Assembly (NCBI RefSeq): GCF_028858535.1
Contig: NZ_JAPMOU010000008.1
Span: 106,525 to 170,524 of the forward strand
Length of the DNA: 64,000 nucleotides
Origin: Spartinivicinus poritis
Lineage (GTDB): Bacteria; Pseudomonadota; Gammaproteobacteria; Pseudomonadales; Zooshikellaceae
Reading direction: 5' to 3'
Program-made: the position numbers and the translations under genes
Shown: positions 46,552 to 54,835 of the stretch, in pieces
How positions within the stretch are numbered: position 1 is the first letter of the stretch
Layout of the letters: every line of letters begins with the position of its first letter
The notes under the pieces: model-generated
Database searches by the model: none
What the model was told of the DNA's origin: nothing
Seen by the model: the letters and a program-made list of their open reading frames with translations, nothing else

Positions 46552-47310
46552 TTAGCACTCAATGAGCTCGACTTTGCAGTCAGCTAATCGTTGTTTTAAT
46601 TTAGGAAAGGGGCAGTAGTCAGTAAATACTTTACTGACTTGGGTTACATGGCCTAAGCGAACCACCGCATTGCGACCAAATTTGGATTGATCTGCAGCTA
46701 AAAAAACAGCTCGTGAGTTATTGATAATGGCTTGAGAGACTTTGACTTCTTGATAATCAAAATCGAGTAATGCACCATCAGCATCAATACCACTTATGCC
46801 TATAATACCGAAGTCAACCTTAAACTGTTGTATAAATTCAACAGTTGCTTGTCCTACAATGCCACCATCAGGTTGTCTGAGCTGGCCACCCGCTAAAATG
46901 ACTTCAAAGTCAGTTTTATTACAAAACAGACTGGCCACATGGATGTTATTAGTGATAATTTTTAGCCCATGGTGTTTTAGTAGGGCTTTGGCAATGGTTT
47001 CGGTTGTGGTGCCAATGTTAATAAAAAGCGAAGCATGATTAGGGATATAAGTTACTAATTGTTTAGCTATTCGCTTTTTTTCGTTTAACTGCATAATTTG
47101 GCGAGCATGATAAGCCGTATTTTGAGTGCTTGTTTGTGATACGGCACCGCCATGGTAACGAACAATTTCACCGTTGTTGGCCAGACTATTGAGGTCTCTT
47201 CGAATAGTTTGTGGGGTAACACTAAAGTGTTGGGCGAGATCATCAATATTGGCATAGCCATGTTGAATCACCCATTTTACGATTTCTTGATGTCGGCGAT
47301 GTTGTGACAT
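46552..47310 (-). CDS. glpR: DeoR-family glycerol-3-phosphate regulon repressor
   Basis: The 252-residue protein has the DeoR N-terminal helix-turn-helix ([39 protein letters not shown]) and the sugar-phosphate-binding C-terminal domain ([16 protein letters not shown], and [17 protein letters not shown]). The size and the glpD neighbour with operators identify GlpR. Same strand as glpD, 196 bases upstream of it. Confidence 0.92.
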   Translation of the reverse strand: MSQHRRHQEIVKWVIQHGYANIDDLAQHFSVTPQTIRRDLNSLANNGEIVRYHGGAVSQTSTQNTAYHARQIMQLNEKKRIAKQLVTYIPNHASLFINIGTTTETIAKALLKHHGLKIITNNIHVASLFCNKTDFEVILAGGQLRQPDGGIVGQATVEFIQQFKVDFGIIGISGIDADGALLDFDYQEVKVSQAIINNSRAVFLAADQSKFGRNAVVRLGHVTQVSKVFTDYCPFPKLKQRLADCKVELIEC

Positions 47311-47324
47311 AGTGTATCCCTTTA

Positions 47325-47344
47325 GGGCACCTCTAATAATTGTT
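47325..47344 (+). repeat. Solo copy of the 38968 element end
   Basis: GGGCACCTCTAATAATTGTT is identical to the minus-strand right end at 38949-38968. No matching partner end was seen within about 300 bases, so it may be a truncated element or the end of a longer one. It sits between glpR and the first integrase. Confidence 0.6.
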
Positions 47345-47578
47345 TACCTGATATAAGGCACTCATTTTTATCTCGTTGCTATCAGGGCTGTTTTATAACA
47401 TTGATTGGAATTGCAGGTAAGAAATAAAAAAAAGGAGTAAGCATGTCCACCTATATTTTGGCGATTTGCGGAAACTCCTCTTATTTGTGTCTTATGTTTG
47501 CATATACTAGCAGGGAAGGGTGCTGTCAGCGGGGGTTTTTCCCTAGTTGACGTCAAGTGAAAATGTGGTGGTCTAGGA

Positions 47579-47614
47579 TTTTGCTACAAAATTGACAGCT
47601 TTTTTGCTACAAAA
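47579..47614 (+). promoter_or_regulatory. Two direct copies of TTTTGCTACAAAA before integrase 1
   Basis: TTTTGCTACAAAA occurs at 47579-47591 and again at 47602-47614, a 23-base period (about two helical turns), 62 bases before the integrase start. Each copy is a near-palindrome (TTTTG/CAAAA). They could be arm-type integrase sites, the core region of an attachment site, or operators. Confidence 0.45.
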
Positions 47615-47675
47615 ATTTCTCGTATACGTCCGTTAAATCTGATTTATTAATGACCTGTTGTATAAAGAGGAACGG

Positions 47676-49016
47676 ATGAAAAATATTGCACTAAGAGGTA
47701 GGGTTTATCATTTCCGTAAGGTTATTCCTACCGACCTACGTTCAGTGTTCCAAAAAACTGAGTATACTTTCTCACTACAGACGCGCTCAAAGCGCTTAGC
47801 CCGTTCAAGAGCGGCATCACTTCTTGGCATTATTGATACCTCTATATATGAAATGCGCGGCTATACGTCAGATAATCAGCGTATTGCAGTATATAAAGCT
47901 CTTGACGCAGCCTTAGCTGAATTTGTTACTACAGGCATAGTACAGCTACACAAGCCTATTGCTATACCTGAAGCTGTTTCAGAGACGAAAGTACAGGAAA
48001 CGGCACAGCCAAGTATTATGCTTGCTGCTGCTTATATGCTTTTCGTAAAAGAAAAAGAACGTACAGAGTGGAGTGGTAAATCAAAAGCTTGTTATATGTC
48101 CTCCTTTCGTATTCTTATAGATATTATGAAAGACCGCCCAGTCAATATTATTGGCAAGCAGGATGCCACTAACTTTTTGCAGTGCCTGTTTGAATACCCT
48201 AATGGGCGCTATGTGGGGAAAGACGCTTCTACTGACTGGCGAAAGATAAGAGAAGAGGGGGCTCCTCCTTTAGCAGCCTTGACAGTGAAACTTCATTTTT
48301 CAAGGATAAAAACTTTTTTTGGCTGGCTTGAAACGCAGGGCTATATTAATACCAATCCTCTTGATAAGTTAACGCCAAAAGGTAAAAAGACCAGGCCTGT
48401 AAAACGTGATTCATTTTCTCCTGATGAGCTGCACACAATTTTTGCTAATGGTGTAATTCAAGAAAGAGAGTCTAAAAGAAGTTGGCGTTTTTGGATGACG
48501 GTTCTTTTGTTGTATACAGGAGCGCGGCGTGAAGAAATCGCTCAGCTTGATACTGAAGATGTTAAATGTAAGGAAAAAATTTATTACCTTGATATACACA
48601 ACAGAGGAGACCATCATTTAAAAAACGAATACTCAGAACGCTTAATACCTCTCCATACTGATATTATATCGCTTGGCTTTTTACAATACATTGAAAGCAG
48701 GGAAGGGCAGGTAAAACTGTTTGATGTCAATTCAACAGATGGCATTTTTGGAAGACCATTAACTGCCTGGTTTACTGGTCTCAAGCGCAAGCTAGGTTTT
48801 GCAGATAATAAAGTATTACACAGCTTTAGGCATACTTTCCGTGATTTAGCTGTCGAGAGCCGTGTACCTAACGAGCACATTAAGGCTCTACTAGGCCATT
48901 CACAAGGCGACATGACACACGGCGTTTACGGCTCAGGCTTTAGCTTAAAATTACTGAATGAAAGTATGCAGCTGATAGACTTTAGTTGCGTGAGGGATAT
49001 TTTAATTCAATCGTAG
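47676..49016 (+). CDS. Tyrosine site-specific integrase 1
   Basis: About 446 residues from ATG 47676 (MKNIALRGRVYHFRKVIP), chosen for AGAGGA just upstream. The N-terminal half is the DNA-binding region (FSLQTRSKRLARSRAASLL; core-binding helices about 140-240). The catalytic domain shows Arg in LYTGARREEIAQLD, H-x-x-R in LHSFRHTFRDLA, the second His in ALLGHSQGD and Tyr in HGVYG. It faces into the island from the host side. Its stop overlaps that of the convergent toxin gene by 10 bases. The first accessory element begins in the gap 47311-47675. Confidence 0.88.
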   Translation: MKNIALRGRVYHFRKVIPTDLRSVFQKTEYTFSLQTRSKRLARSRAASLLGIIDTSIYEMRGYTSDNQRIAVYKALDAALAEFVTTGIVQLHKPIAIPEAVSETKVQETAQPSIMLAAAYMLFVKEKERTEWSGKSKACYMSSFRILIDIMKDRPVNIIGKQDATNFLQCLFEYPNGRYVGKDASTDWRKIREEGAPPLAALTVKLHFSRIKTFFGWLETQGYINTNPLDKLTPKGKKTRPVKRDSFSPDELHTIFANGVIQERESKRSWRFWMTVLLLYTGARREEIAQLDTEDVKCKEKIYYLDIHNRGDHHLKNEYSERLIPLHTDIISLGFLQYIESREGQVKLFDVNSTDGIFGRPLTAWFTGLKRKLGFADNKVLHSFRHTFRDLAVESRVPNEHIKALLGHSQGDMTHGVYGSGFSLKLLNESMQLIDFSCVRDILIQS

Positions 49017-49429
49017 GTAAACGGATTAAGGCAAGTGACACCAGTTGGCTGTATATGCTTAATATTACGCGTAACCACAGTTAGGCCATATACAGCTGCT
49101 GTTGCTGCTATAAGCTTATCTATGGCATTTGTGTCATCTGTATTCGCTAAAATTGTGCCCCAAACGGTACTGACATCAGTATCAATAGGAATAATAAAGC
49201 TTTCGTATTCTTGGGTAATTACTTGAAGCTTATGCTTTAGGTGCTCTGCCTGCTTGCTGTCGTTACTCTTGATAAGCTTGGCGATTCCTTTTTCAATTTC
49301 GCCTATCGTCAGAACAGACAAGTAAAGTGGCTGCTTTGATGTCTTTGCTTGCTTGAAAAATGCGGATACACCAGGGTTAGGCGTTAAACGCATAAGCTGA
49401 GTAATGACATTAGTATCGAGTAAATACAC
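49007..49429 (-). CDS. PIN-domain toxin (FitB/VapC type)
   Basis: The 140-residue protein has the PIN nuclease residues: Asp5 in YLLDTNVITQLMR, Glu in TIGEIEKGIAKL, and Asp residues in DTDVSTVWGTI and NAIDKLIAATAAVYGLTVVTRN. It should be an Mg-dependent ribonuclease inhibiting translation. It follows its antitoxin by 9 bases in the usual antitoxin-toxin order. It lies between two integrases and would stabilise the element. Confidence 0.88.
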   Translation of the reverse strand: MYLLDTNVITQLMRLTPNPGVSAFFKQAKTSKQPLYLSVLTIGEIEKGIAKLIKSNDSKQAEHLKHKLQVITQEYESFIIPIDTDVSTVWGTILANTDDTNAIDKLIAATAAVYGLTVVTRNIKHIQPTGVTCLNPFTYD

Positions 49430-49438
49430 GGCTTCTCC

Positions 49439-49681
49439 TTAATCGGTGTCCCTGGCTGGGCTTTCTGAGCGTCCAAAAAGCTCATCAATGTCGTAGGTAT
49501 CATCAAGACAAGCCAGCTCTTGTAAGACATCAGCTAACTCTCGTTTTCTAGGCTTCTGTGTAACAGCGTCCTCCAGTATTGCTTTTATCTCTGCCTCGCG
49601 TGTTCTGTTGTGGTGGGCTGCGCTAACGCGTAAAGCCTTATCTAGCTTCTCGTCAACGTCACGAATAAGTATGTTAGGCAT
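49439..49681 (-). CDS. Ribbon-helix-helix antitoxin (FitA-like)
   Basis: The 80-residue protein starts with the FitA-type RHH domain (MPNILIRDVDEKLDKALRVSAAHHNRTREAEIKAIL), followed by an acidic C-terminal toxin-binding tail (DDTYDIDELFGRS). It should neutralise the PIN toxin and repress the operon by binding the palindromes just upstream at 49698-49731. Confidence 0.88.
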   Translation of the reverse strand: MPNILIRDVDEKLDKALRVSAAHHNRTREAEIKAILEDAVTQKPRKRELADVLQELACLDDTYDIDELFGRSESPARDTD

Positions 49682-49697
49682 GTGATAAGCTCCTTCT

Positions 49698-49731
49698 GAT
49701 ATATGAGATATCTTTGATATCTATGATATAT
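49698..49731 (-). promoter_or_regulatory. Toxin-antitoxin operator
   Basis: Two GATATC palindromes separated by TTT (49707-49721) lie within a larger AT-rich symmetrical array GATATATGA ... TATGATATAT, 17-50 bases upstream of the antitoxin start. This is the expected layout for RHH antitoxin autoregulation. Confidence 0.6.
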
Positions 49732-49802
49732 AGACCAAGCAAAGAGCGCAAGATTTGGGTCAAGGCTGTTTTCTCCTGTCATCTAAGCGCTCTGCAAGGC
49801 TG

Positions 49803-50756
49803 CTAGCTATAAGCGTCTTCTTCAAGATGCGCATAGATAGCCGTTTGTGTAATGTTTGAATGCCCTAGCCAGTGCTGGACCTCTCTCAAGCTGGCTCTAG
49901 CCCTGAGTAATCGGGTGGCGCATGTGTGGCGAGTACAGTGGAATACAAAGTCTGAGTCATGCTCTAAGTCCATTTGTTTACGTAGCTTCGCCCACGCCTG
50001 AGTAACGCTGTCAGTTGTCCATTGGGTAGGCCACAAGTTACCGCCAGTTTCTAAACGACGTTGTAAGACAGCTTTAGCCTTCCTTGTTAATGGGACCGAG
50101 CGAGTTTTGCCGTTCTTTGTATCGCTAAATATTATTTTATCGTCGAGAATATCTTGCGGCTTTAATTTAAATATTTCTGAACGTCGGCCACCTGTTTCAA
50201 TTGCTAATAAAATAAAGTCGGCTACGTCCTGAGTAGCCAGAGATAATATTTTGTCTTCTTCCTCATATGATAGGTAACGGATACGGCCTTGCCTTGTCTT
50301 CATCCGTTCAAAGCGTGGCATTGAGGAAATATAACCGCGCTCGTGTGCATAACGCAGCATTTTTTGTAAGACAGCTATTTTTCTATTTATTGTTGCTGGC
50401 GCATTGCCTTCAGCCTTACAAGAGCTAATAAAGGCATCAATTGTATTAAGATTAATATCAGCTGCTAATGTGGACGGACCAAGCCATTTTATTATCTGCA
50501 TTCCTGTCTTATATTGTACCACCTCGCTTTTTGTACCGGTCCAATAGCGTGCTGTGGTCAACTCTAAAAGCTCGCTTAAGGTTAGCTTTTTGTATTGCTG
50601 GGGAGCTTGCGGGTTTTCTTCGTTGCCTGCTTTGACTGCTAATAATTCAGCCTCTCGTGCCTGAGCTTTTGCCTTAGTAGCACAGTTTTTACGTACTCTT
50701 TTTTTATTTATATATACGTCAACTTGCCACCTTTGGCCACGTTTACGAATAGCCAT
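49803..50756 (-). CDS. Tyrosine site-specific integrase 2 (phage)
   Basis: The 317-residue integrase has an N-terminal AP2-like DNA-binding stretch (MAIRKRGQRWQVDVYINKKRVRKNCATKAKAQARE), core-binding helices (about 55-150), and a catalytic domain with Arg in ETGGRRSEIFKLK, H-x-x-R in FHCTRHTCATRL, His in WLGHSNITQTA and Tyr in IYAHL. The size and transcription (minus) match the phage genes to its right, unlike integrase 1, so it probably belongs to the T7-like prophage. The attachment site is likely in 49682-49802. Confidence 0.88.
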   Translation of the reverse strand: MAIRKRGQRWQVDVYINKKRVRKNCATKAKAQAREAELLAVKAGNEENPQAPQQYKKLTLSELLELTTARYWTGTKSEVVQYKTGMQIIKWLGPSTLAADINLNTIDAFISSCKAEGNAPATINRKIAVLQKMLRYAHERGYISSMPRFERMKTRQGRIRYLSYEEEDKILSLATQDVADFILLAIETGGRRSEIFKLKPQDILDDKIIFSDTKNGKTRSVPLTRKAKAVLQRRLETGGNLWPTQWTTDSVTQAWAKLRKQMDLEHDSDFVFHCTRHTCATRLLRARASLREVQHWLGHSNITQTAIYAHLEEDAYS

Positions 50757-50888
50757 AGGTAATCCTTTTGATGATAGGTGTTTATTTATTTGGAGAAGAA
50801 AAGGAGGGTGAAAAAGAAAAAAATAGGAAAAGAAAGGGTGAGGTTATGCAGGCGCGCTAACCTCGAATGAAATAGTGAAAAAAAATAT

Positions 50889-51320
50889 TTACAGCATATT
50901 TACATATTTAGCGACAAACTCCTTGCCTGCATCATTTAAATATAAACCTTTTCTTCTAGCATCCATTGGGTCAAAGCGGACATCAACAAGCCCGTAGCCT
51001 TCTTTTCCTGGCCCAGCGCGCTCTGTTAGAGCTGTAATAGTTCTTGTGCCGGTTGCTTTAGGTAAGCCTAAGCGGTCTTTAACTTCAGTAATACCTTGTC
51101 CTTCTTCTCTTGCAATAGTTAGTAAGGCTGCAAACTGAACTAGTGACATTCCTAAATCTTCTTTATGCAACGTTACTACTAGGTTCTGTAGCTTTAAAAG
51201 CTTTCCTCTATTATACATTGTGGGTGTCTCGTCTATATGCTCAGTTATGTATGATTTGTAATCATTTATTATTCCCTCCGAATATGTTACATAAAAAAGC
51301 ACTACGTAACAACAGAACAT
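50889..51320 (-). CDS. Winged-helix (MarR-like) protein of the phage early region
   Basis: The open frame gives 143 residues; the conserved-looking part begins around MYNRGKLLKLQNL (ATG 51218) and contains a winged-helix layout: LVQFAALLTIAREEGQGITEVKDRLGLPKATGTRTITALTE and a wing GYGLVDVRFDPMDARRKGLYLNDAGKEF. MarR-type proteins bind operators as dimers. The true start is uncertain: a strong GGAGG at about 51270 precedes no in-frame ATG (only ATA). Likely a lysogeny or early-gene regulator. Confidence 0.6.
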   Translation of the reverse strand: MFCCYVVLFYVTYSEGIINDYKSYITEHIDETPTMYNRGKLLKLQNLVVTLHKEDLGMSLVQFAALLTIAREEGQGITEVKDRLGLPKATGTRTITALTERAGPGKEGYGLVDVRFDPMDARRKGLYLNDAGKEFVAKYVNML

Positions 51321-51360
51321 AAGTTCAAAATGTAATGTAGTGCAATTAAACTATAGGTGG

Positions 51361-51639
51361 TTAAATAAACAGACGCTTCACTGCACGCTCTACGTCTCGT
51401 GTTTCCTCAGTCAGACCAAGCCAAGTTCCATAAGTATGCTCAAGTATGTAAATACCCGCTATTGATTTACTTGCTAATTCATGGCCTAATTGGGGACTGA
51501 TGGACCACCAATGTTTAACGCTTTGGTACTCGCTTTGACATTCCTCCTCGCTTAATAAGGCATTAAATACAAGGTCGGTGTGTTCTGCGTAAATTAATTC
51601 ACTTAAATTCATTCTTTCACCTAGTGAGTTTTTATCCAT
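51361..51639 (-). CDS. Small phage protein, unknown
   Basis: A 92-residue acidic protein with a good ribosome site (AAAGGAG before ATG). It has no membrane segment or recognisable motif; the sequence ends with a basic helix (TRDVERAVKRLFI). It lies in the early region between the ArdA gene and a winged-helix gene; the role is unknown. The 309-base gap to ardA, 51640-51948, shows no gene. Confidence 0.55.
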   Translation of the reverse strand: MDKNSLGERMNLSELIYAEHTDLVFNALLSEEECQSEYQSVKHWWSISPQLGHELASKSIAGIYILEHTYGTWLGLTEETRDVERAVKRLFI

Positions 51640-51948
51640 TATTTCTCCTTTAGCAGTGAATCGAATTCTGGAGTAAGCTTACAGTTACTTCTCAAGGTGC
51701 GTAAGCTGGCTGTATTACGGTACGCTTGTAACACAAATGTCTTATTGTATACATGTACAGTGATTTAAACCACACTTTTGTAAAGAAAAGTTCCAGAAAG
51801 GCATCTGTTCCTATGACAGATACTCGACATGTACTGTATAAAGGATTAAGAAGAGTTGTGGCAGGTGAAATGCTTCACTATTGTAGAACAATTAGTGTAT
51901 TTATTATTATTTACTCGCTTTAACTTATCTACTAGCTATCTTCACGTT

Positions 51949-52482
51949 TTATACTCGAAAGAAGGTATAGCCTTTTGTTTCCCAAAAATCATTTATTAAG
52001 GCATCTTCTGCCATTCGTTCCCAATCAATGTAATAGCGCAAGCGTTCAGGAATGTTAGACAAGCCTTCAAGCTCTGCTAAATATTCCTGGCCAAAGGCGC
52101 GATGTGTATCATAGTGGCCAACGTAGGCGTCTTTTATCTGCTCTGCGTCTAATGGGTAGCCGTAGTCAATCCAGGCTTGCAGTATGTTCTCAGCGTCATT
52201 CGTGTACCACTCGCTAAGCTCGTTAAGGACAGAAACGTAAGTAAAATATTCCGAGTCAAGGCTATGCTCTCCTACATATTTATCGGGTATATCCTCATAA
52301 TCAGCGACTATCCACTCTTCACGAAGAACTCCGTCATTAATTTGTTTGGTTAATTCCTGTAGCCATGCGTGTATATCGCTGACTAATTCCTCGTATGCTT
52401 CATAGTTGTCAAGGTCAAAAGTTTTAGCTAGGAGTTCACCACAGTTGTAGTCGTAGAGTGAGTAGAAAGTGATTGTTGCCAT
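51949..52482 (-). CDS. ardA: Antirestriction protein ArdA
   Basis: The 177-residue, strongly acidic protein has the ArdA signatures EEWIVADYEDIPD, DAYVGHYDTHRAFGQEYLAE and IPERLRYYIDWERMAEDAL. ArdA mimics B-form DNA and blocks type I restriction enzymes, protecting incoming DNA. Here it is in the early region of the prophage, the functional counterpart of T7 gene 0.3 (Ocr), which also is a DNA mimic. An AAAAGGA site precedes the ATG. Confidence 0.88.
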   Translation of the reverse strand: MATITFYSLYDYNCGELLAKTFDLDNYEAYEELVSDIHAWLQELTKQINDGVLREEWIVADYEDIPDKYVGEHSLDSEYFTYVSVLNELSEWYTNDAENILQAWIDYGYPLDAEQIKDAYVGHYDTHRAFGQEYLAELEGLSNIPERLRYYIDWERMAEDALINDFWETKGYTFFRV

Positions 52483-52514
52483 GATTAAATATCCTTTTAA
52501 TTAATAATTATTTT

Positions 52515-52775
52515 TTATTGTGGTTGAATCCAGTAAACATAATCAGCGAAGAAGACAGCAACAGGCTTACCTTCCTTTGGGCAGTTTTCAAGACAGTATA
52601 AAGCTTTTAAGTTGGGTGCTATCTGCTCCCTCTGGCCTGAGTCTATGAGTAGGTCTATGTGCTGTTTAATCTCGTCTTTTATATAATCTAAGGCTTCGCT
52701 ATGAGTGCTAAATGTGGCCGGTTCAACTTCAGGCAAATAGCCGGGAACATTCCAGCCTGCTATGTAATTAGTCAT
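52515..52775 (-). CDS. Small phage early protein, unknown
   Basis: An 86-residue acidic protein beginning MTNYIAGWNVPGYLPEVEP, with YCLENCPKEGKPVAVFFADYVYWIQPQ at the end. It overlaps the upstream zinc-finger ORF by 8 bases and precedes ardA by 32, so the three are an operon. I see no known family; similar small acidic proteins accompany ardA on mobile elements. Confidence 0.6.
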   Translation of the reverse strand: MTNYIAGWNVPGYLPEVEPATFSTHSEALDYIKDEIKQHIDLLIDSGQREQIAPNLKALYCLENCPKEGKPVAVFFADYVYWIQPQ

Positions 52776-52968
52776 TTAATTGCTCTCCTTGCTCTTTATT
52801 ATGTAGTACTTGGTTATGACAAGACTGACACAGAAGACCACAAATAAAGCTTGCTCCCTTACTACTCTCTGCGGTAACTAGGTGTAAGCTGTATGCTCTT
52901 TGGTTGCATAAAATACACGTAGGGCCAGCCTGTATTTCTGAGGTGTAATTATTTAATGATAGGTCCAT
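52768..52968 (-). CDS. Small zinc-binding protein, HNH/endonuclease VII-like zinc motif
   Basis: A 66-residue protein with two CxxC pairs (CILCNQRA and LCQSCHNQVLH) that would bind one zinc. The second pair with GLLCQSCHNQVL resembles the zinc motif of phage recombination endonuclease VII, but the DH catalytic motif is missing. Possibly a degenerate or regulatory zinc protein. First gene of the ardA operon. Confidence 0.5.
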   Translation of the reverse strand: MDLSLNNYTSEIQAGPTCILCNQRAYSLHLVTAESSKGASFICGLLCQSCHNQVLHNKEQGEQLND

Positions 52969-53631
52969 TGCTGTGGTCTCCTTTTTATTTATTTAATTTT
53001 TATTTATTTTCTTTAAGTAGACTTTAGATAGGCCACTAGTGACTAATGACCTACTTAAAGCGTACTTACTGCGAAATAGAGGGAGGTAAAATATTACTTT
53101 TACTAAATCCGTCTATTTCTAATCCATATTGTTAAAGAACTTACTTACAGTGGCGTGCTGTAGAATGATGGCGGCGCTTTTTTAGTTTAATTAATATGAA
53201 TCCCTAGGATGTCTTTTTGGTAAAGCTAAAAGAGAACCTTAAGTGGTAATAAATAGCTATCAACAGATTAAATGGGGTTTATTTTAGCCTCTTTCACTTT
53301 GCCCCTAAGAGGTATAGGAAGTAATCTGTCGTTGTTTAAGTATCCTTGGGATGCTTAATAAGCTACCTCATTCCGTTTAATTTGTCAATAATAAAAACAG
53401 GATATAAAGAACATAGAGAAAGAAATAAAAGAGATGAAGCCTAATAAATATAAATAACAGATAGTTAAAACTATTAGTTTCTTGCTCCTACTTATAAATC
53501 AAGGCTTGTAGCTATACATGTGACTAAGTAGTGTGACTAAATGTAGGAAATTAAGCTGAAATAGAGAGGGCTACGGGGGAAACTGGTGGCGCTCATTATT
53601 CAAAAAGAGAACACAGATTTTTTGGTAAAAA
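52969..53631. other. Intergenic region in phage early module
   Basis: A 663-base AT-rich stretch without a supported gene on either strand. It probably carries the promoter of the ardA operon, for which I could not settle on boxes. Confidence 0.3.
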
Positions 53632-53964
53632 TTATTTTATGTTTAACTCAGTTTTTACTTCAGATAACAAAGCGTGACCTTTATCAGTAAGAAATAAGAT
53701 ACGAGCGTTCGCGTTGTGAGGGCTTATTTGCTTCTTAATTAAATCACGTCCAGGCTTTCCTGAGATGCCTTCAGCTAAGCGTTGCAGGGCTTTGGTTACG
53801 ATAGAGTCAAACGCATTTCCATCGAGCAACCCTCTCCCCATGATGTCTGTAATTGTATCGCCTTCGTGTAGCTCAACAGCTAGAAGAATCTCAAGCTGAA
53901 ATAAGGTCAAATCATATTTGCCTAAAGCTTTACGCATGTGTGCAATATCTTTCAACCTTAACAA
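53632..53964 (-). CDS. Winged-helix (MarR-like) protein, first early gene
   Basis: A 110-residue protein with a predicted helix-wing layout: YDLTLFQLEILLAVELHEGDTITDIMGRGLLDGNAFDSIVTKALQRL followed by a beta-wing with LIKKQISPHNANARILFLTDKGHALLSEV. The last segment (ILFLTDKGHALL) matches the C-terminal wing/helix of MarR-type proteins. Related in pattern to 50889-51320, so the phage has two such proteins. It is the first gene after the repeat-rich block. Confidence 0.6.
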   Translation of the reverse strand: MLRLKDIAHMRKALGKYDLTLFQLEILLAVELHEGDTITDIMGRGLLDGNAFDSIVTKALQRLAEGISGKPGRDLIKKQISPHNANARILFLTDKGHALLSEVKTELNIK

Positions 53965-54757
53965 ACCACTAACTCCTACAAGGCGCCCACCCCAAAAAAC
54001 CCAAAGTCTACCTTAAGTCTCCCTCTACGTCCAACGTGTCGTGCATACCCCCCTGAGAAGTCGTACAAGCAGCTTTTAGCCCACACCAATAGAATGGATA
54101 GGTTGACCTAAAGCAAGCTTACAGAGCCTCTAAGCCTCTCTAACGACATCCGCCGTATTTAATCTTGATAACACAACAACAGAAGCACATCACTAGACGC
54201 CCTCAGAGCTTCTAGTAAGACACTTTAAGCTAAACATACCAGGATAAGTATAAAGCAGCTTACACGGCATATGAAGAGAGGGCATGACCACGGCTGTATT
54301 ATATGGACAACAAAAGGAGAAGCTGGGCTTGGAGGTTTACTTAAAGATGACTAAAGGAGAGTTAAAAGTCAGCTAAAAGGTGACCAAGGTAAAGCTTAGC
54401 CTTGGTCTTAAGTAGCTTACAGATATTGTGTCTTAGTAGGTTATTATTTTTCTTATTAATTGGGAAATAAACAACAATGAAGAACAAAGCTAAAGGTGTA
54501 TTAAGGTTTAGCTAAGGTGAGCTTTAAGTCATCTATATTCATAGGAGTCTTAAAGTTAGCTTAGGCATCCTTAAGGTAATCTTTAAGTATCTATAGGTAT
54601 CTTAAGGTTAAATCTCATATTTCAACCCAGGGAGGAATCTCTTCTAAGTTCCGGGGTAACTCAAGCCCCCGGATACCAAGGGCTTCAGCGATTGGCCTTT
54701 TTAATTTCCGCGCCTACTTTCTGAACAAAAAGCTTATTATTTACACATTGCAACAGC
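53965..54757. repeat. Repeat-rich non-coding block, candidate T7-type virion-end junction
   Basis: A non-coding stretch of about 790 bases with a high density of short related words: CCTAAAG, CTAAAGG, CCTTAAGG, CTTAAAG, TTTAAGT and similar, at least about 15 occurrences, most between 54340 and 54610. Two longer imperfect repeats read TTTAAGTCATCTAT (54523 onward) and TTTAAGTATCTAT (54583 onward). In T7, arrays of imperfect CCTAAAG repeats flank the terminal repeat, immediately beyond gene 19. This block is at that position between terminase and early genes. A concatemer-processing function is inferred. Confidence 0.5.
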
Positions 54758-54758
54758 T

Positions 54759-54791
54759 TTGCCATAAAAACTTAACTTTACCATAATGGTA
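54759..54791 (+). promoter_or_regulatory. Promoter with overlapping palindrome before SIR2-like gene
   Basis: TTGCCA (54759-54764) and CATAAT (54782-54787) are spaced 17 bases apart, a good host sigma70 promoter. The -10 is embedded in the perfect palindrome TACCAT-A-ATGGTA (54779-54791), an ideal repressor site. This predicts that the SIR2-like gene is transcribed in the lysogen by host polymerase and is regulated. Confidence 0.55.
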
Positions 54792-54835
54792 CTTACGTTT
54801 ATATACTGTCTTATTTCTGTCACAAGGATAGTGTA

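Noticed and set aside
53200..53600. tRNA or small stable RNA in the phage early gap
   Set aside because: No cloverleaf or GTTC-type T-loop could be found by reading either strand.
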